Shown: positions 32,651 to 40,942 of the stretch, in pieces | Layout of the letters: every line of letters starts with the position of its first letter | Numbering within the stretch: the stretch's first letter is position 1 | Assembly: GCA_014730255.1 (NCBI GenBank) | Contig: WJIQ01000176.1 | Location: forward strand, 1-53,846 | From: a bacterium | GTDB lineage: Bacteria; Krumholzibacteriota; Krumholzibacteriia; LZORAL124-64-63 | Length of the DNA stretch: 53,846 nt | Reading direction: 5' to 3' | Translations under genes and position numbers: made by a program | Notes under the pieces: model-generated | Told to the model about the DNA's origin: nothing | What the model saw: only the letters and a program-made list of their open reading frames with translations | The model's database searches: none

Positions 32651-34366
32651 TCAGGAGTTCCGCGGCGGCCGATACGCGGCCAGCCGCTGGCCCACCTGGA
32701 GGCGGCGTGGGTCGGAGATCCCGTTGACCCGCTTCAGATGCCGGACCGAGACCCCCAGCCGCCGGGCGATGGCGCCCAGGGTGTCGCCGGACCGTACGGT
32801 GTACGTGACCCGTTCGTGCCCCGCCGGCGGCACGTAGCGTCCGGCGGCGGCCGCACGCTCGCGGGCGAGCTCCTGCAGTTCGCGGGGCATCGGGATCAGC
32901 AGCTGGTCGCCGGGATGGATCAGCGTCCGGCGCCCGAGCGAGTTCGCCTCCTGGATGGCGCGCACGCTGGTGCCCCACGTGGCCGCGATGTGGCCGAGGG
33001 TCTCGCCCCGCTGGACGGGATGCTTCCGCCAGGTCAGCCGCCGATTGGCCGGGACCCGGCGCAGCTCCCGTGCGGCGCGATCGGCCGTGCCGGCGGGTAG
33101 GCGGATCGCGTACTCCTGGACTCCCGGAGGCGTCGCACGCCGGCGCAGGGCGGGATTCAGCCGATAGACCTCGTCGGCCGGCACGCCGGCGCACTCGGCG
33201 ACCAGCGAGAGGTCGGTGGCGTCGTCGACGGTGAGGTTCTCGATGGCGAGGGGCGCTGGCTCGGCGATGGTGAAACCGTACGCCTCCGGATCGCGTCCGA
33301 GCCGCGCGGCGGCGATGAACTTGGGCACGTACTCGACCGTCTGCCTGGGCAGCCGGTAATCCCAGAAGTTGTCGTGGCCGTTGGTCCGCAGCTGCCGCCG
33401 CACCCGGCCCTCGCCGGAGTTGTACGACGCCAGCACCAGCGCCCAGTCGCCGAACTCGGCGTACAGGTTCTTCAGGTAGCGGCAGGCCGCGCGGGTGGAG
33501 AGCTCGAGATCCCGACGCTCGTCGACCCACCAGTTGACCGTCAGGCCGTACGCGCGGCCCGTCGCGGGCATGAACTGCCAGGGACCGGCCGCGCCGACGT
33601 TCGACGTGGCGCGTGAGCTGAGGCCGCTCTCGATCATCGCCAGATAGAGCAGCTCCTCGGGCAGCCCCTCGTCGACCAGGATCGTGGTGATCAGCGAGTC
33701 GACCCGGGCGCGCCGATCCAGCCAGATCTGGAAATGACGTCGCCCGCGACCCGTGAAGTAGTCGACCCAGCGGTCGACACGCTCGTGGCGGGCCTTCAGC
33801 AGATCGGCCTGCAGGGACGGCAGGACCGTTCCGGTCGCCGGCACGAGGGAATCGGGGAATCCGAGGCCGGAGAGCGTCAGGTACTCGGTCGTCAGGACGG
33901 AATCCGCAACGGCAGCATCGCCGCCGAAGGCGTGCAGTTCCGAGGCGATCCCCGCGAGGTACGTGATCCGGCGCTGAATGCTCCGGCGATGCTGCGTGTA
34001 GAGGCTGTCGGCGTCCGAAGGGGCGGGCCCCGTCGCGAGTTCCTGCAACTGGAAGATCAGGTCGCGTCCGCGCTCGAACTCGCCCTGACCGATCTCGTCG
34101 AGGGCCTGCTGGAACAGATCCTCCCACAGGCTGGGCGACGGCTCGCCAGCGGGCGCCTCCGGCCAGTCGGGCAGGACGGTGGCCACCGTATCCGGCTCGG
34201 CGACGGGAGCGGGGAGCGGGGCGGGTTCCGGCGGGGGCGCGACGGGGTCGTCGCTGACGGGTGCGACCTTGCCGCAAGCGCCCAGATGGACCACTATGGA
34301 GGAGATCGCGACGATCAGGACGACGGCGCGGCGGTCGTGGAGGCGGCAGGCTCGCGAGGCGGTCAA
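32651..34366 (-). CDS. LysM-containing lytic transglycosylase lipoprotein, MltD-like
   Basis: 571 residues. A lipoprotein signal ends in the lipobox HLGA-Cys (about residue 30). The GH23 transglycosylase domain (about 235-345) contains LLYLAMIESGLSSRATSNVGAAGPWQFMPATGRAYGL and SYNSGEGRV, with the catalytic Glu in MIESG. Two C-terminal LysM repeats (VQRGETLGHIAATWG and VRSGDTLGAIARRLG) bind peptidoglycan. TTG 34366 is chosen because AAGGAGG lies seven bases upstream; an in-frame ATG at 34396 has no such site. The enzyme cuts murein from the outer-membrane side, perhaps for wall remodelling or for insertion of envelope machines. Confidence 0.88.
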   Translation of the reverse strand: MTASRACRLHDRRAVVLIVAISSIVVHLGACGKVAPVSDDPVAPPPEPAPLPAPVAEPDTVATVLPDWPEAPAGEPSPSLWEDLFQQALDEIGQGEFERGRDLIFQLQELATGPAPSDADSLYTQHRRSIQRRITYLAGIASELHAFGGDAAVADSVLTTEYLTLSGLGFPDSLVPATGTVLPSLQADLLKARHERVDRWVDYFTGRGRRHFQIWLDRRARVDSLITTILVDEGLPEELLYLAMIESGLSSRATSNVGAAGPWQFMPATGRAYGLTVNWWVDERRDLELSTRAACRYLKNLYAEFGDWALVLASYNSGEGRVRRQLRTNGHDNFWDYRLPRQTVEYVPKFIAAARLGRDPEAYGFTIAEPAPLAIENLTVDDATDLSLVAECAGVPADEVYRLNPALRRRATPPGVQEYAIRLPAGTADRAARELRRVPANRRLTWRKHPVQRGETLGHIAATWGTSVRAIQEANSLGRRTLIHPGDQLLIPMPRELQELARERAAAAGRYVPPAGHERVTYTVRSGDTLGAIARRLGVSVRHLKRVNGISDPRRLQVGQRLAAYRPPRNS

Positions 34367-34423
34367 CGGGCGTCCTCCTTGACGGACGGGAACCATTCCG
34401 ACGACGATTGCTAAGAATGACAG

Positions 34424-34440
34424 CGCAAGAGCCGGGCCGC
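34424..34440 (-). promoter_or_regulatory. Candidate sigma-54 promoter of the transglycosylase gene
   Basis: Read on the - strand, CGGCCCG-GCTC-TTGCG has the invariant GG (34438-34437) and GC (34426-34425) at correct spacing, with two mismatches in the -24 element. The predicted start near 34414 would leave about 48 bases to the TTG. A competing sigma-70-type sequence lies further upstream at 34642-34669. Confidence 0.35.
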
Positions 34441-34475
34441 AACGTCGAACGGAGAATCGGGTCCTTCGGTCGTTC

Positions 34476-34599
34476 CGCGAGGATTGTTGCAGGCACGATC
34501 CGGCGGCCACGGACGGCCTCCGAGGAGGCATTCGGCCTCGATTATTGGCATTTTTTTGCCAATATTGCAGCGCGGGAAAGGCCTGCAACATTCCTCGCG
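34476..34599. repeat. 19-base inverted repeat spanning the divergent intergenic region
   Basis: The arms at 34476-34494 (CGCGAGGATTGTTGCAGGC) and 34581-34599 (GCCTGCAACATTCCTCGCG) are reverse complements at 18 of 19 positions. They enclose 86 bases that contain a second, smaller inverted repeat. The arrangement could be a long RNA stem in the leader of the - strand transcript, paired operators, or a remnant of a small mobile element. No coding sequence lies inside. Confidence 0.65.
34543..34564. promoter_or_regulatory. Operator-like dyad TATTGGCA-N6-TGCCAATA
   Basis: Perfect 8-base arms (34543-34550 and 34557-34564) flank six T residues. It is centred inside the 19-base inverted repeat, between the divergently read transglycosylase and GGDEF genes. 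The shape fits a dimeric regulator site. The stem followed by T could alternatively work as a hairpin in RNA. Confidence 0.5.
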
Positions 34600-34622
34600 G
34601 CACGACCGTCGGGTTGCATTGG

Positions 34623-34651
34623 TTTACTCATTCATAGTAAAATTATATTAT
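34623..34651 (+). promoter_or_regulatory. Sigma-70-type promoter of the GGDEF gene, overlapping a divergent promoter
   Basis: TTTACT (34623-34628), 17-base spacer, TATTAT (34646-34651); transcript start near 34658, about 49 bases before the ATG at 34707. On the - strand TCGACT (34669-34664), 16-base spacer and perfect TATAAT (34647-34642) overlap it, so the two polymerase sites would exclude each other. This is the most AT-rich stretch of the window. Confidence 0.6.
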
Positions 34652-34706
34652 CAAACTTAAAACAGTCGACCCGGCGAAGAACGCGCCGGCGCCGACGAGG
34701 GTCGCG

Positions 34707-36089
34707 ATGGCAGACGTGCGCCACATGCGCAGAATCTTACGGCAGCTCCCGATGGACCGGCTCGCGTCGTCCAGCCGGGAGCTCGTCGCCCGTGCGCTCC
34801 GCGACGGTGTCGACGACGACCTCGGACGGGTGGCGCGCCTGGCCTTCGACGAGCTCATCGCGGCCGGTGACCTGGTCCGGGTCGCGGTCGAGGGTGGTGC
34901 GCGACGGAATCGGGGGCTGTGGCTCGTCCAGGGCACGAGCAAGCTGATCGATGCCGCCGGGCTGCCCGATCGTGGTGACGAGGCCAGCGGCGAGTCGGCG
35001 CCGGATGCGGTCGCGCCCGAGCCGCCGCGCGTGGTGGGCGCACCACGCGAGCTCGACGTCGGGGACATGCTCGATGCGATGGAGAGGGCGCAGGACCTCG
35101 CCGTCGGCGACCCGCGTGCCGACGACCCGTGGGTCATGGTCGGCCGGATCCTCGGCCTGCTGGAGCACTACCTGCCGGACATGAGCCTGCACGCCCAGCT
35201 GAACGTCGTGGTCGGCGAGCCGCGGTCCTGCGGTCGCCTGCTTCCGCAGCCGGATCTCGACGGCATGCCGTTCTGGCTGCGCCATCGCCGCGGCGGGCAG
35301 TCGCTCTGGGTCCCTGATCCGCTCGAACTGCCCCGGGAACTCCGCCACCGGCTCGAGATGGCGCGTCTGGCCGAACCGGTCACCGCCGTGGTCCCGATCA
35401 TGTCGCCGCTGGAGGCCGAGGGCGAGATCGGCCTGCTCTACGTCTCGGCGGGCTCGACGTGGGCGGCGGCCGACCTGCTCCCGCTCGCGCGACGGCTGTC
35501 GGCGTTCGTCTCCCGGCGTTGGCGCTGTCAGCACGACGTCAACCAGCGGGTGCTCACCGACAGCCTGACGGGGATCCCGAACCGGGCATTCTTCGACACC
35601 CAGTTCCCGCTCGAGCTCGAGCGCGTTCGTCGCGGCGAGCAGCCGCTGACGCTGGTGATCGGCGACCTCGACCACTTCAAGACGGTCAACGATTCGTTCG
35701 GGCACCAGTGCGGCGACATGGTCCTGCGGACGGTGGCACGCCAGCTGCAGGCATCGCTGCGCCGGATCGACGTGGTCTGCCGGATCGGCGGCGAGGAGTT
35801 CGCCTTCATCCTGCCGAGCACGTCCTGGCAGGAGGCGAGGGACGTGCTCGCCCGCATGACCGCGCACCCGTTCCGGGTCGCGCTACCGCCCGAGGTCGGG
35901 GTCGGCATGCTCAACGTCACCATGTCGTACGGGGTCGTGACCTTCCCGGACGCCGGTACGAGCACCGGCGAGCTGCACCGCAAGGCGGACAGCCTGCTCT
36001 ACCGCGCGAAGGAACTCGGCCGTCGTCTATGCTGCATCTGGACCCCGGACGGCATCATCGATCTGCGACTGCCCGAGTCCTCGGCCTGA
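34707..36089 (+). CDS. Diguanylate cyclase with GAF-like sensor region
   Basis: 460 residues. An N-terminal helical region (1-80), an acidic linker, a GAF-like domain (about 165-285) and a C-terminal GGDEF domain. The active site is GGEEF (361-365) in RIGGEEFAFIL; the metal-binding GDLDHFKTVND begins at 319 and the inhibitory I-site RRID (352-355) is present at the right spacing, so product feedback is expected. It should make cyclic di-GMP, which commonly opposes motility and supports attachment. ATG 34707 follows GAGGG. The 3' end overlaps the predicted start of comEC by 61 bases. Confidence 0.9.
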   Translation: MADVRHMRRILRQLPMDRLASSSRELVARALRDGVDDDLGRVARLAFDELIAAGDLVRVAVEGGARRNRGLWLVQGTSKLIDAAGLPDRGDEASGESAPDAVAPEPPRVVGAPRELDVGDMLDAMERAQDLAVGDPRADDPWVMVGRILGLLEHYLPDMSLHAQLNVVVGEPRSCGRLLPQPDLDGMPFWLRHRRGGQSLWVPDPLELPRELRHRLEMARLAEPVTAVVPIMSPLEAEGEIGLLYVSAGSTWAAADLLPLARRLSAFVSRRWRCQHDVNQRVLTDSLTGIPNRAFFDTQFPLELERVRRGEQPLTLVIGDLDHFKTVNDSFGHQCGDMVLRTVARQLQASLRRIDVVCRIGGEEFAFILPSTSWQEARDVLARMTAHPFRVALPPEVGVGMLNVTMSYGVVTFPDAGTSTGELHRKADSLLYRAKELGRRLCCIWTPDGIIDLRLPESSA

Positions 36090-38443
36090 TCCATCGAGGA
36101 ACCGACCGATCCTGGCCCGCGATCTGGGGGGCGATCGTCCTCCTCGCCAGCCTCGAGGGTTCACGGCTGCCCCTCGCTACCGATCCGGCCACCGCCGACC
36201 TCGTGCTCAGGGGGGCCGCGTTCGCTCCGGTCGGCCTGATCTGGCGCCGGACGACGTCCCGGCTCCTGGTCTGGCTCGTGGTCGCGGCCCTGGCCTTCGC
36301 CGGTGCCGGCCTGGTGGCGGGCTCGGGTGCCGGCGGGCCGGCGGTGGTCGTCGACGCGCCCTGGAGCCCGAGCCGGTACCATGCCGAGCGTGGGGTCCTC
36401 GTCGGACGGGTGGTGGCCGATCCGCGCCCGGGTTCGGGAGCGCGGTGGACGACGGCCGTGCGCGGGCTCGGCTGGCTTCCCGACGGCGGGGACGCCGTCG
36501 TGGCGGCCGGCGACGCGCTGGTGCGCGCGTCCGGCGCCATGCCGGACCGGGGAGCCGTGATCGTCGCCGGCGGGGAACGTCGCCGACCGCGCCGGGCCGG
36601 TCACGATGGCGGATTCGACGAGCGCGCGTGGCTGCGCGGACGCGGCATCGACGCCGTGATGATGGCCGATTCGGTGACCGTCGTGGATCGGAGCGACGTG
36701 CTCGCCCGCGTCGGCCGCTCCCTGGCCGCGGGCCGGGCGGGCATCCGCCGGCGCCTCGTCGCGCGGCTGCCGCCCACGGAAGCCACGGTGGCCAGGGCGG
36801 TGCTGATCGGCGACCGGTTGCCGCACGCCTGGCGCGGGACCTTCACCGGGCTCGGGCTGGCCCATCTCTTCGCGCTCAGCGGGCTGCACGTCGGGATCCT
36901 CTCGGGGCTCGGCCTGCTCCTGCTGCGGCCGCTCGCGCCGCTGGGTGCCTGGCGCGGCGTGATCCTGGTCCCCGTGCTCGTCGCCTATGCGCTCCTCGTC
37001 GACCTGCCGGGTTCGGTGGTGCGGGCGGTCGGGCTCGTCGCCCTCGCCATGATCGGTGCGGTCAGCGGCCGGTCGTCGTGCACGTTGCGCACGCTGGGGC
37101 TCGTGTTCTGGGGGAACGTCCTCTGGCGGCCGTGCGCGGTCACCGACGTCGGCGTGCAGCTCTCCTACCTCGCGGCCGGCGGCATCCTGCTGGCGCAGCG
37201 CGTCGTCGGGCCGGTGATCGAACACTGGCCGCGCCACGTGCGCCACCTGGCGAGCGCCGTCACGGTCACGACGTCGGCCCAGCTGGCCACGTTGCCGGTG
37301 ATCGCGCGCGCCTTCGGGGTCCTCCCGCTGCTCGGGCCGGTCGTGAACCTCGCCGTCGTGCCCGCGTTCGGCCTGGCGGTCACCCTCGTGGCGGCCGGAC
37401 TGGTGACCTCGAGCGTCTGGTCCTGGGGGGCCGAGGGGTTCCTGGCCGCCGGGGCGGTGATGCTGCGCGTGATCACCGTGGTCGCCGGAGAGGCCGCCGC
37501 GTCCGGGCTCGACGCCGGGCGGGGCCTGCCCGTCTGGCCGTCCGGCCAGGCCGCCCTGCACTGGGGGCTGGTCGCCGCGCTCGGGCTGGCCGTCAGGCGG
37601 CGACGCTGGCGCTGGCGTCTGGCGCCGCTGGTCTACGGCGCCATCGTCGCGGTCGCCGGACTCGACCCCGCCCGCCGATCCGACGTCACGGTCTGGCAGT
37701 TCGACGTGGGGCAGGGAGACGCCGCCATGGTCGAGTTCGCCGATGGCTGGCGAGCCTTCGTCGACACCGGCGACGCGTGGTGGACCGGAGGCGGCCCCCT
37801 CGCGCGAGACGTCCTGCCCTGGCTGCGACGGTTCGACGTGCGACGCGTCGACGCCGTGGTGCTGACCCACGGTCACGGCGACCACACCGGCGGGGCCGAC
37901 GCCCTGGCCACCGCCGTGACGGTCGACCGCTGGATCGTGGGCGGTCGGGCATCCGCGCCGTCCGGGCTGACGGGCGAGCGGCCGGCGATCGGCGACACGC
38001 TGCATGCGTCCGGACCCTGGGCGCTCGTCGTGTTTCATCCTGCGGCCGGGGACACCTCGCTCGATGAGGAGAACGATCGGTCGATCGCGCTCGGTCTGGT
38101 GCATGACGGCCGGCTCCGCGGCCTGTGGACCGGCGACCTCGAACGGACCGGCGAGGCGCGGCTCGTCGGGCGGTTGCCACCGGTCCCGACCGGCGGCCTC
38201 GACGTGTGGAAGGCCGGCCACCACGGGAGCGAGACCTCGGGCACCGCGGCGCTGCTCGACCGCATCCGCCCGCGGCTCGTGGTGATCAGCGCCGGCGTGG
38301 CCAACCGCCACGGTCATCCGAGCCACGGACCCTTCGTGGCGAGTGGTGATACGCTGCCCATCCTGCGGACCGATCGGCACGGGACGATCCGCCTGGCGTG
38401 GGGGGCGGGCGGCTTCCAGGCGCGGCCGGTGCGGTCGCCTTGA
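36029..38443 (+). CDS. comEC: ComEC/Rec2-family DNA uptake protein
   Basis: 804 residues. N-terminal membrane segments and a small soluble (DUF4131-like) domain, the competence membrane domain (LFALSGLHVGILSGLGLLLLRPL, DVGVQLSYLAAGGI), and a C-terminal metallo-beta-lactamase-like domain with VLTHGHGDHTGGADAL and KAGHHGSETS. ComEC moves single-stranded DNA through the inner membrane during transformation, and the C-terminal domain may degrade the other strand. The start is uncertain: ATG 36029 lies within the GGDEF gene, but no better ATG/GTG precedes the first membrane helix. Confidence 0.85.
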   Translation: MLHLDPGRHHRSATARVLGLIHRGTDRSWPAIWGAIVLLASLEGSRLPLATDPATADLVLRGAAFAPVGLIWRRTTSRLLVWLVVAALAFAGAGLVAGSGAGGPAVVVDAPWSPSRYHAERGVLVGRVVADPRPGSGARWTTAVRGLGWLPDGGDAVVAAGDALVRASGAMPDRGAVIVAGGERRRPRRAGHDGGFDERAWLRGRGIDAVMMADSVTVVDRSDVLARVGRSLAAGRAGIRRRLVARLPPTEATVARAVLIGDRLPHAWRGTFTGLGLAHLFALSGLHVGILSGLGLLLLRPLAPLGAWRGVILVPVLVAYALLVDLPGSVVRAVGLVALAMIGAVSGRSSCTLRTLGLVFWGNVLWRPCAVTDVGVQLSYLAAGGILLAQRVVGPVIEHWPRHVRHLASAVTVTTSAQLATLPVIARAFGVLPLLGPVVNLAVVPAFGLAVTLVAAGLVTSSVWSWGAEGFLAAGAVMLRVITVVAGEAAASGLDAGRGLPVWPSGQAALHWGLVAALGLAVRRRRWRWRLAPLVYGAIVAVAGLDPARRSDVTVWQFDVGQGDAAMVEFADGWRAFVDTGDAWWTGGGPLARDVLPWLRRFDVRRVDAVVLTHGHGDHTGGADALATAVTVDRWIVGGRASAPSGLTGERPAIGDTLHASGPWALVVFHPAAGDTSLDEENDRSIALGLVHDGRLRGLWTGDLERTGEARLVGRLPPVPTGGLDVWKAGHHGSETSGTAALLDRIRPRLVVISAGVANRHGHPSHGPFVASGDTLPILRTDRHGTIRLAWGAGGFQARPVRSP

Positions 38444-38468
38444 CACCCCCCGGACCCCGGCCTACCAT
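38440..38468 (+). promoter_or_regulatory. Sigma-70-type promoter of purC-purH-guaA
   Basis: A perfect TTGACA (38440-38445) overlaps the comEC stop; after a 17-base spacer comes TACCAT (38463-38468). The start near 38475 leaves about 42 bases to purC. No purine-riboswitch-like fold has room in this leader. Confidence 0.6.
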
Positions 38469-38516
38469 GCGACCTCGTCTCGACACCCCCCACCGATCAA
38501 CCACGAGGATACCGCC

Positions 38517-39419
38517 ATGCCCGCCCTCCGCAGCACCACCGATCTGGGGCTCTCGCCGGACTATGTCGGCAAGGTCCGCGACGTCTTCGACCTCGGCGAC
38601 CAGCTCCTCGTCGTGGCCACCGACCGGATCAGCGCGTTCGACGTCGTCATGGACGACGTGGTGTCCGGACGGGGCACCGTCCTGAGCGTCATGACGCTGG
38701 CCTGGCTGGAGCATTTCCGGGACGTGCCGAACCACCTGATCACCGCCCAGCCGGACGAGTTCCCCGCCCCGTTCCGCGATCACGCCGAGATGCTCGGCGG
38801 CCGCAGCATGCTCGTGCACAAGGCCCGACGCCACGACGCCGAGTGCGTGGTCCGCGGCTACATCGCCGGCAGCGGCTGGAAGAGCTACCGGAAGGACGGC
38901 ACGGTCTGTGGCCACACGCTGCCGCCGGGCCTGCGGCTGGCCGACCGGCTGGCCAAGCCCCTGTTCACGCCGTCGACCAAGGCGGAGGAGGGGCACGACG
39001 AGAACATCGACTTCGCGACCATGTGCGGGATCGTGGGCGAGGAGGTGGGCCATCAGCTGCGCGACATCTCGCTGCGGCTGTACCGCGAGGGTGCGGCCTA
39101 TGCCGAGCCGCGCGGGGTGATCCTGGCCGACACCAAGTTCGAGTTCGGCGAGGTGGGCGGCGAGCTGGTGATCATCGACGAGGTCCTCACCCCGGACAGC
39201 AGCCGCTTCTGGCCCGCCGCCGAGCACCGCCCCGGCGAGAATCCGCCCAGCTGGGACAAGCAGATCCTGCGCGACTGGCTCGAGACCCAGGACTGGGACC
39301 GCACCCCGCCGCCGCCGCGGCTGCCGCAGGAGATCCTCGAGCGCACGAGCCGGCGGTATCGCGAGGTGCTGGAGATCCTCTTCCCCGACGCCGCGGCGCA
39401 GTGGGAGGCCTACCTGTGA
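38517..39419 (+). CDS. purC: Phosphoribosylaminoimidazole-succinocarboxamide synthase (SAICAR synthase)
   Basis: 300 residues. GKVRDVFDLGDQLLVVATDRISAFDVVM, RGYIAGSGWKSY, STKAEEGHDENI, GVILADTKFEFG and IDEVLTPDSSRFW are the conserved segments. It joins aspartate to CAIR in purine synthesis, using ATP. The length is that of the longer, single-domain type common outside enterics. ATG 38517 has GAGG upstream; its stop overlaps the purH GTG. Confidence 0.97.
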   Translation: MPALRSTTDLGLSPDYVGKVRDVFDLGDQLLVVATDRISAFDVVMDDVVSGRGTVLSVMTLAWLEHFRDVPNHLITAQPDEFPAPFRDHAEMLGGRSMLVHKARRHDAECVVRGYIAGSGWKSYRKDGTVCGHTLPPGLRLADRLAKPLFTPSTKAEEGHDENIDFATMCGIVGEEVGHQLRDISLRLYREGAAYAEPRGVILADTKFEFGEVGGELVIIDEVLTPDSSRFWPAAEHRPGENPPSWDKQILRDWLETQDWDRTPPPPRLPQEILERTSRRYREVLEILFPDAAAQWEAYL

Positions 39420-40927
39420 CTCGACGCGCGCTGCTGAGCGTCTCGGACAAGGGCCAGCTCGAGGACGTCGCCGCCCTGCTCGAGAGCTACGACTACGAGC
39501 TGATCGCGTCCGGGGGGACCGCTCGCTTCCTGCGCGAACACGGTTTCGCCTGCCGCGAGGTCAGCGAGCTGACCGGCTTCCCCGAGATCTTCGGAGGCCG
39601 GGTCAAGACGCTGCACCCCGTGATCCACGGGGGTATCCTCGCCCCGGACCTCGAGGACTTCGCCGCGTCCGACGTGGCCGAGCTGGCCCTGGCGCCCATC
39701 GACGTGGTGGTCGTCAACCTGTATCCGTTCGAGCAGACCCTCGCCGGGGGCGGCGACGAGGCCGAGCTGGTCGAGCAGATCGACATCGGCGGGCCGGCCA
39801 TGCTCCGGGCGGCGGCCAAGAACTTCCAGCGCGTCACGCTGCTGTCGTCGCCCGACCAGTACGAGGAGTTCCTGCACGAGTGCCGCCGGCACGACGGGGT
39901 GCCGTCGCGCGGGTTCCGGCGGCGGTGCGCCGCGGCCGGGTTCGCGCGCATGGCGGCCTACAACCAGGCCATCGCGACCTGGTTCGCCGGTGGCACGGGC
40001 GAGGCGGTCTCCCGCGCGCCCCTGCGCTACGGCGAGAATCCGCACCAGGCGGCGACGCTCGAGATCACCGGTGGCGACCTCGCATCCGTGGGCCTCGCCC
40101 AGCTCGGCGGCAAGGAGCTGAGCTACAACAACCTGGTCGACCTGATCGCGGCGGTGAAGCTCGTGCAGGACGTCGACGGGCCGGCCTGCGCCATCATCAA
40201 GCACACCAACCCCTGTGGCCTCGGGCTCGGCGCGCCTCGGGAGGCCCTCGAGCGGGCGCTGCTGTGCGATCCGGTGTCGGCGTTCGGCGGCATCTTCGCC
40301 TTCAACGACGAGGTCGACCTGGCGACCGCCGAGCAGCTGGCCGGCCGGTTCCTCGAGGTCGTGGTCGCGCCGTCCTATGCCGACGCGGCGCGCCAGAGGC
40401 TCGGTCGCAAGAAGAACCTCCGCGTGTTGACCTGCGACATGGAGGCCTTCGCCCGCTCGACGCGCGGGCGGGCGCGGACGTGGGGCCGCGTCACGCTCCG
40501 CCAGGACGAGGACGAGGGCTTCCCGGAGCTGGACGGATGGAACGTCGTCGCCGGTGGTGAGCCGTCCGCGGCGGTGGCCACCGACCTGCGCTTCGCCTGG
40601 ACGGCCTGCAAGCACGGCAAGAGCAACGCGATCGTGCTCGCGCGCGACGGGGCGACCCTCGGCTGCGGCTTCGGCCAGATGAGCCGGGTCGACTCGGTCA
40701 AGCTGGCGATCCGCAAGGCCGGCGAACAGGGCCTCGATCTCGCCGGCTCGGTGGCGGCGAGCGACGGCTTCTTCCCGTTCCCGGACGGCATCGAGGCGCT
40801 CGCCGCCGCGGGCGTCCAGGCGGTGATCGCCCCCGGCGGATCCATCCGCGACGACGAGGTGGCGGCCGCGGCCGGCGAGCTCGGGATCACCCTCGTCCTC
40901 ACCGGACGACGGCACTTCAACCACTAG
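39416..40927 (+). CDS. purH: Bifunctional AICAR transformylase / IMP cyclohydrolase
   Basis: 503 residues. The cyclohydrolase (MGS-type) domain comes first with ELIASGGTARFL and GRVKTLHPVIHGGIL (Lys64-Pro68); the transformylase follows with RYGENPHQAA, IKHTNPCGLG, DPVSAFGGI and the final RHFNH. It catalyses the last two steps to IMP. GTG 39416 overlaps the purC stop and has GGGAGG upstream. It lies directly after purC and before guaA, so the operon covers late IMP and GMP formation. Confidence 0.97.
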   Translation: MTRRALLSVSDKGQLEDVAALLESYDYELIASGGTARFLREHGFACREVSELTGFPEIFGGRVKTLHPVIHGGILAPDLEDFAASDVAELALAPIDVVVVNLYPFEQTLAGGGDEAELVEQIDIGGPAMLRAAAKNFQRVTLLSSPDQYEEFLHECRRHDGVPSRGFRRRCAAAGFARMAAYNQAIATWFAGGTGEAVSRAPLRYGENPHQAATLEITGGDLASVGLAQLGGKELSYNNLVDLIAAVKLVQDVDGPACAIIKHTNPCGLGLGAPREALERALLCDPVSAFGGIFAFNDEVDLATAEQLAGRFLEVVVAPSYADAARQRLGRKKNLRVLTCDMEAFARSTRGRARTWGRVTLRQDEDEGFPELDGWNVVAGGEPSAAVATDLRFAWTACKHGKSNAIVLARDGATLGCGFGQMSRVDSVKLAIRKAGEQGLDLAGSVAASDGFFPFPDGIEALAAAGVQAVIAPGGSIRDDEVAAAAGELGITLVLTGRRHFNH

Positions 40928-40942
40928 ACGAAGGGGTCCGGC

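Noticed and set aside
38446-38516. Purine riboswitch in the purC leader
   Set aside because: The leader is only about 42 bases and shows no conserved purine aptamer elements.
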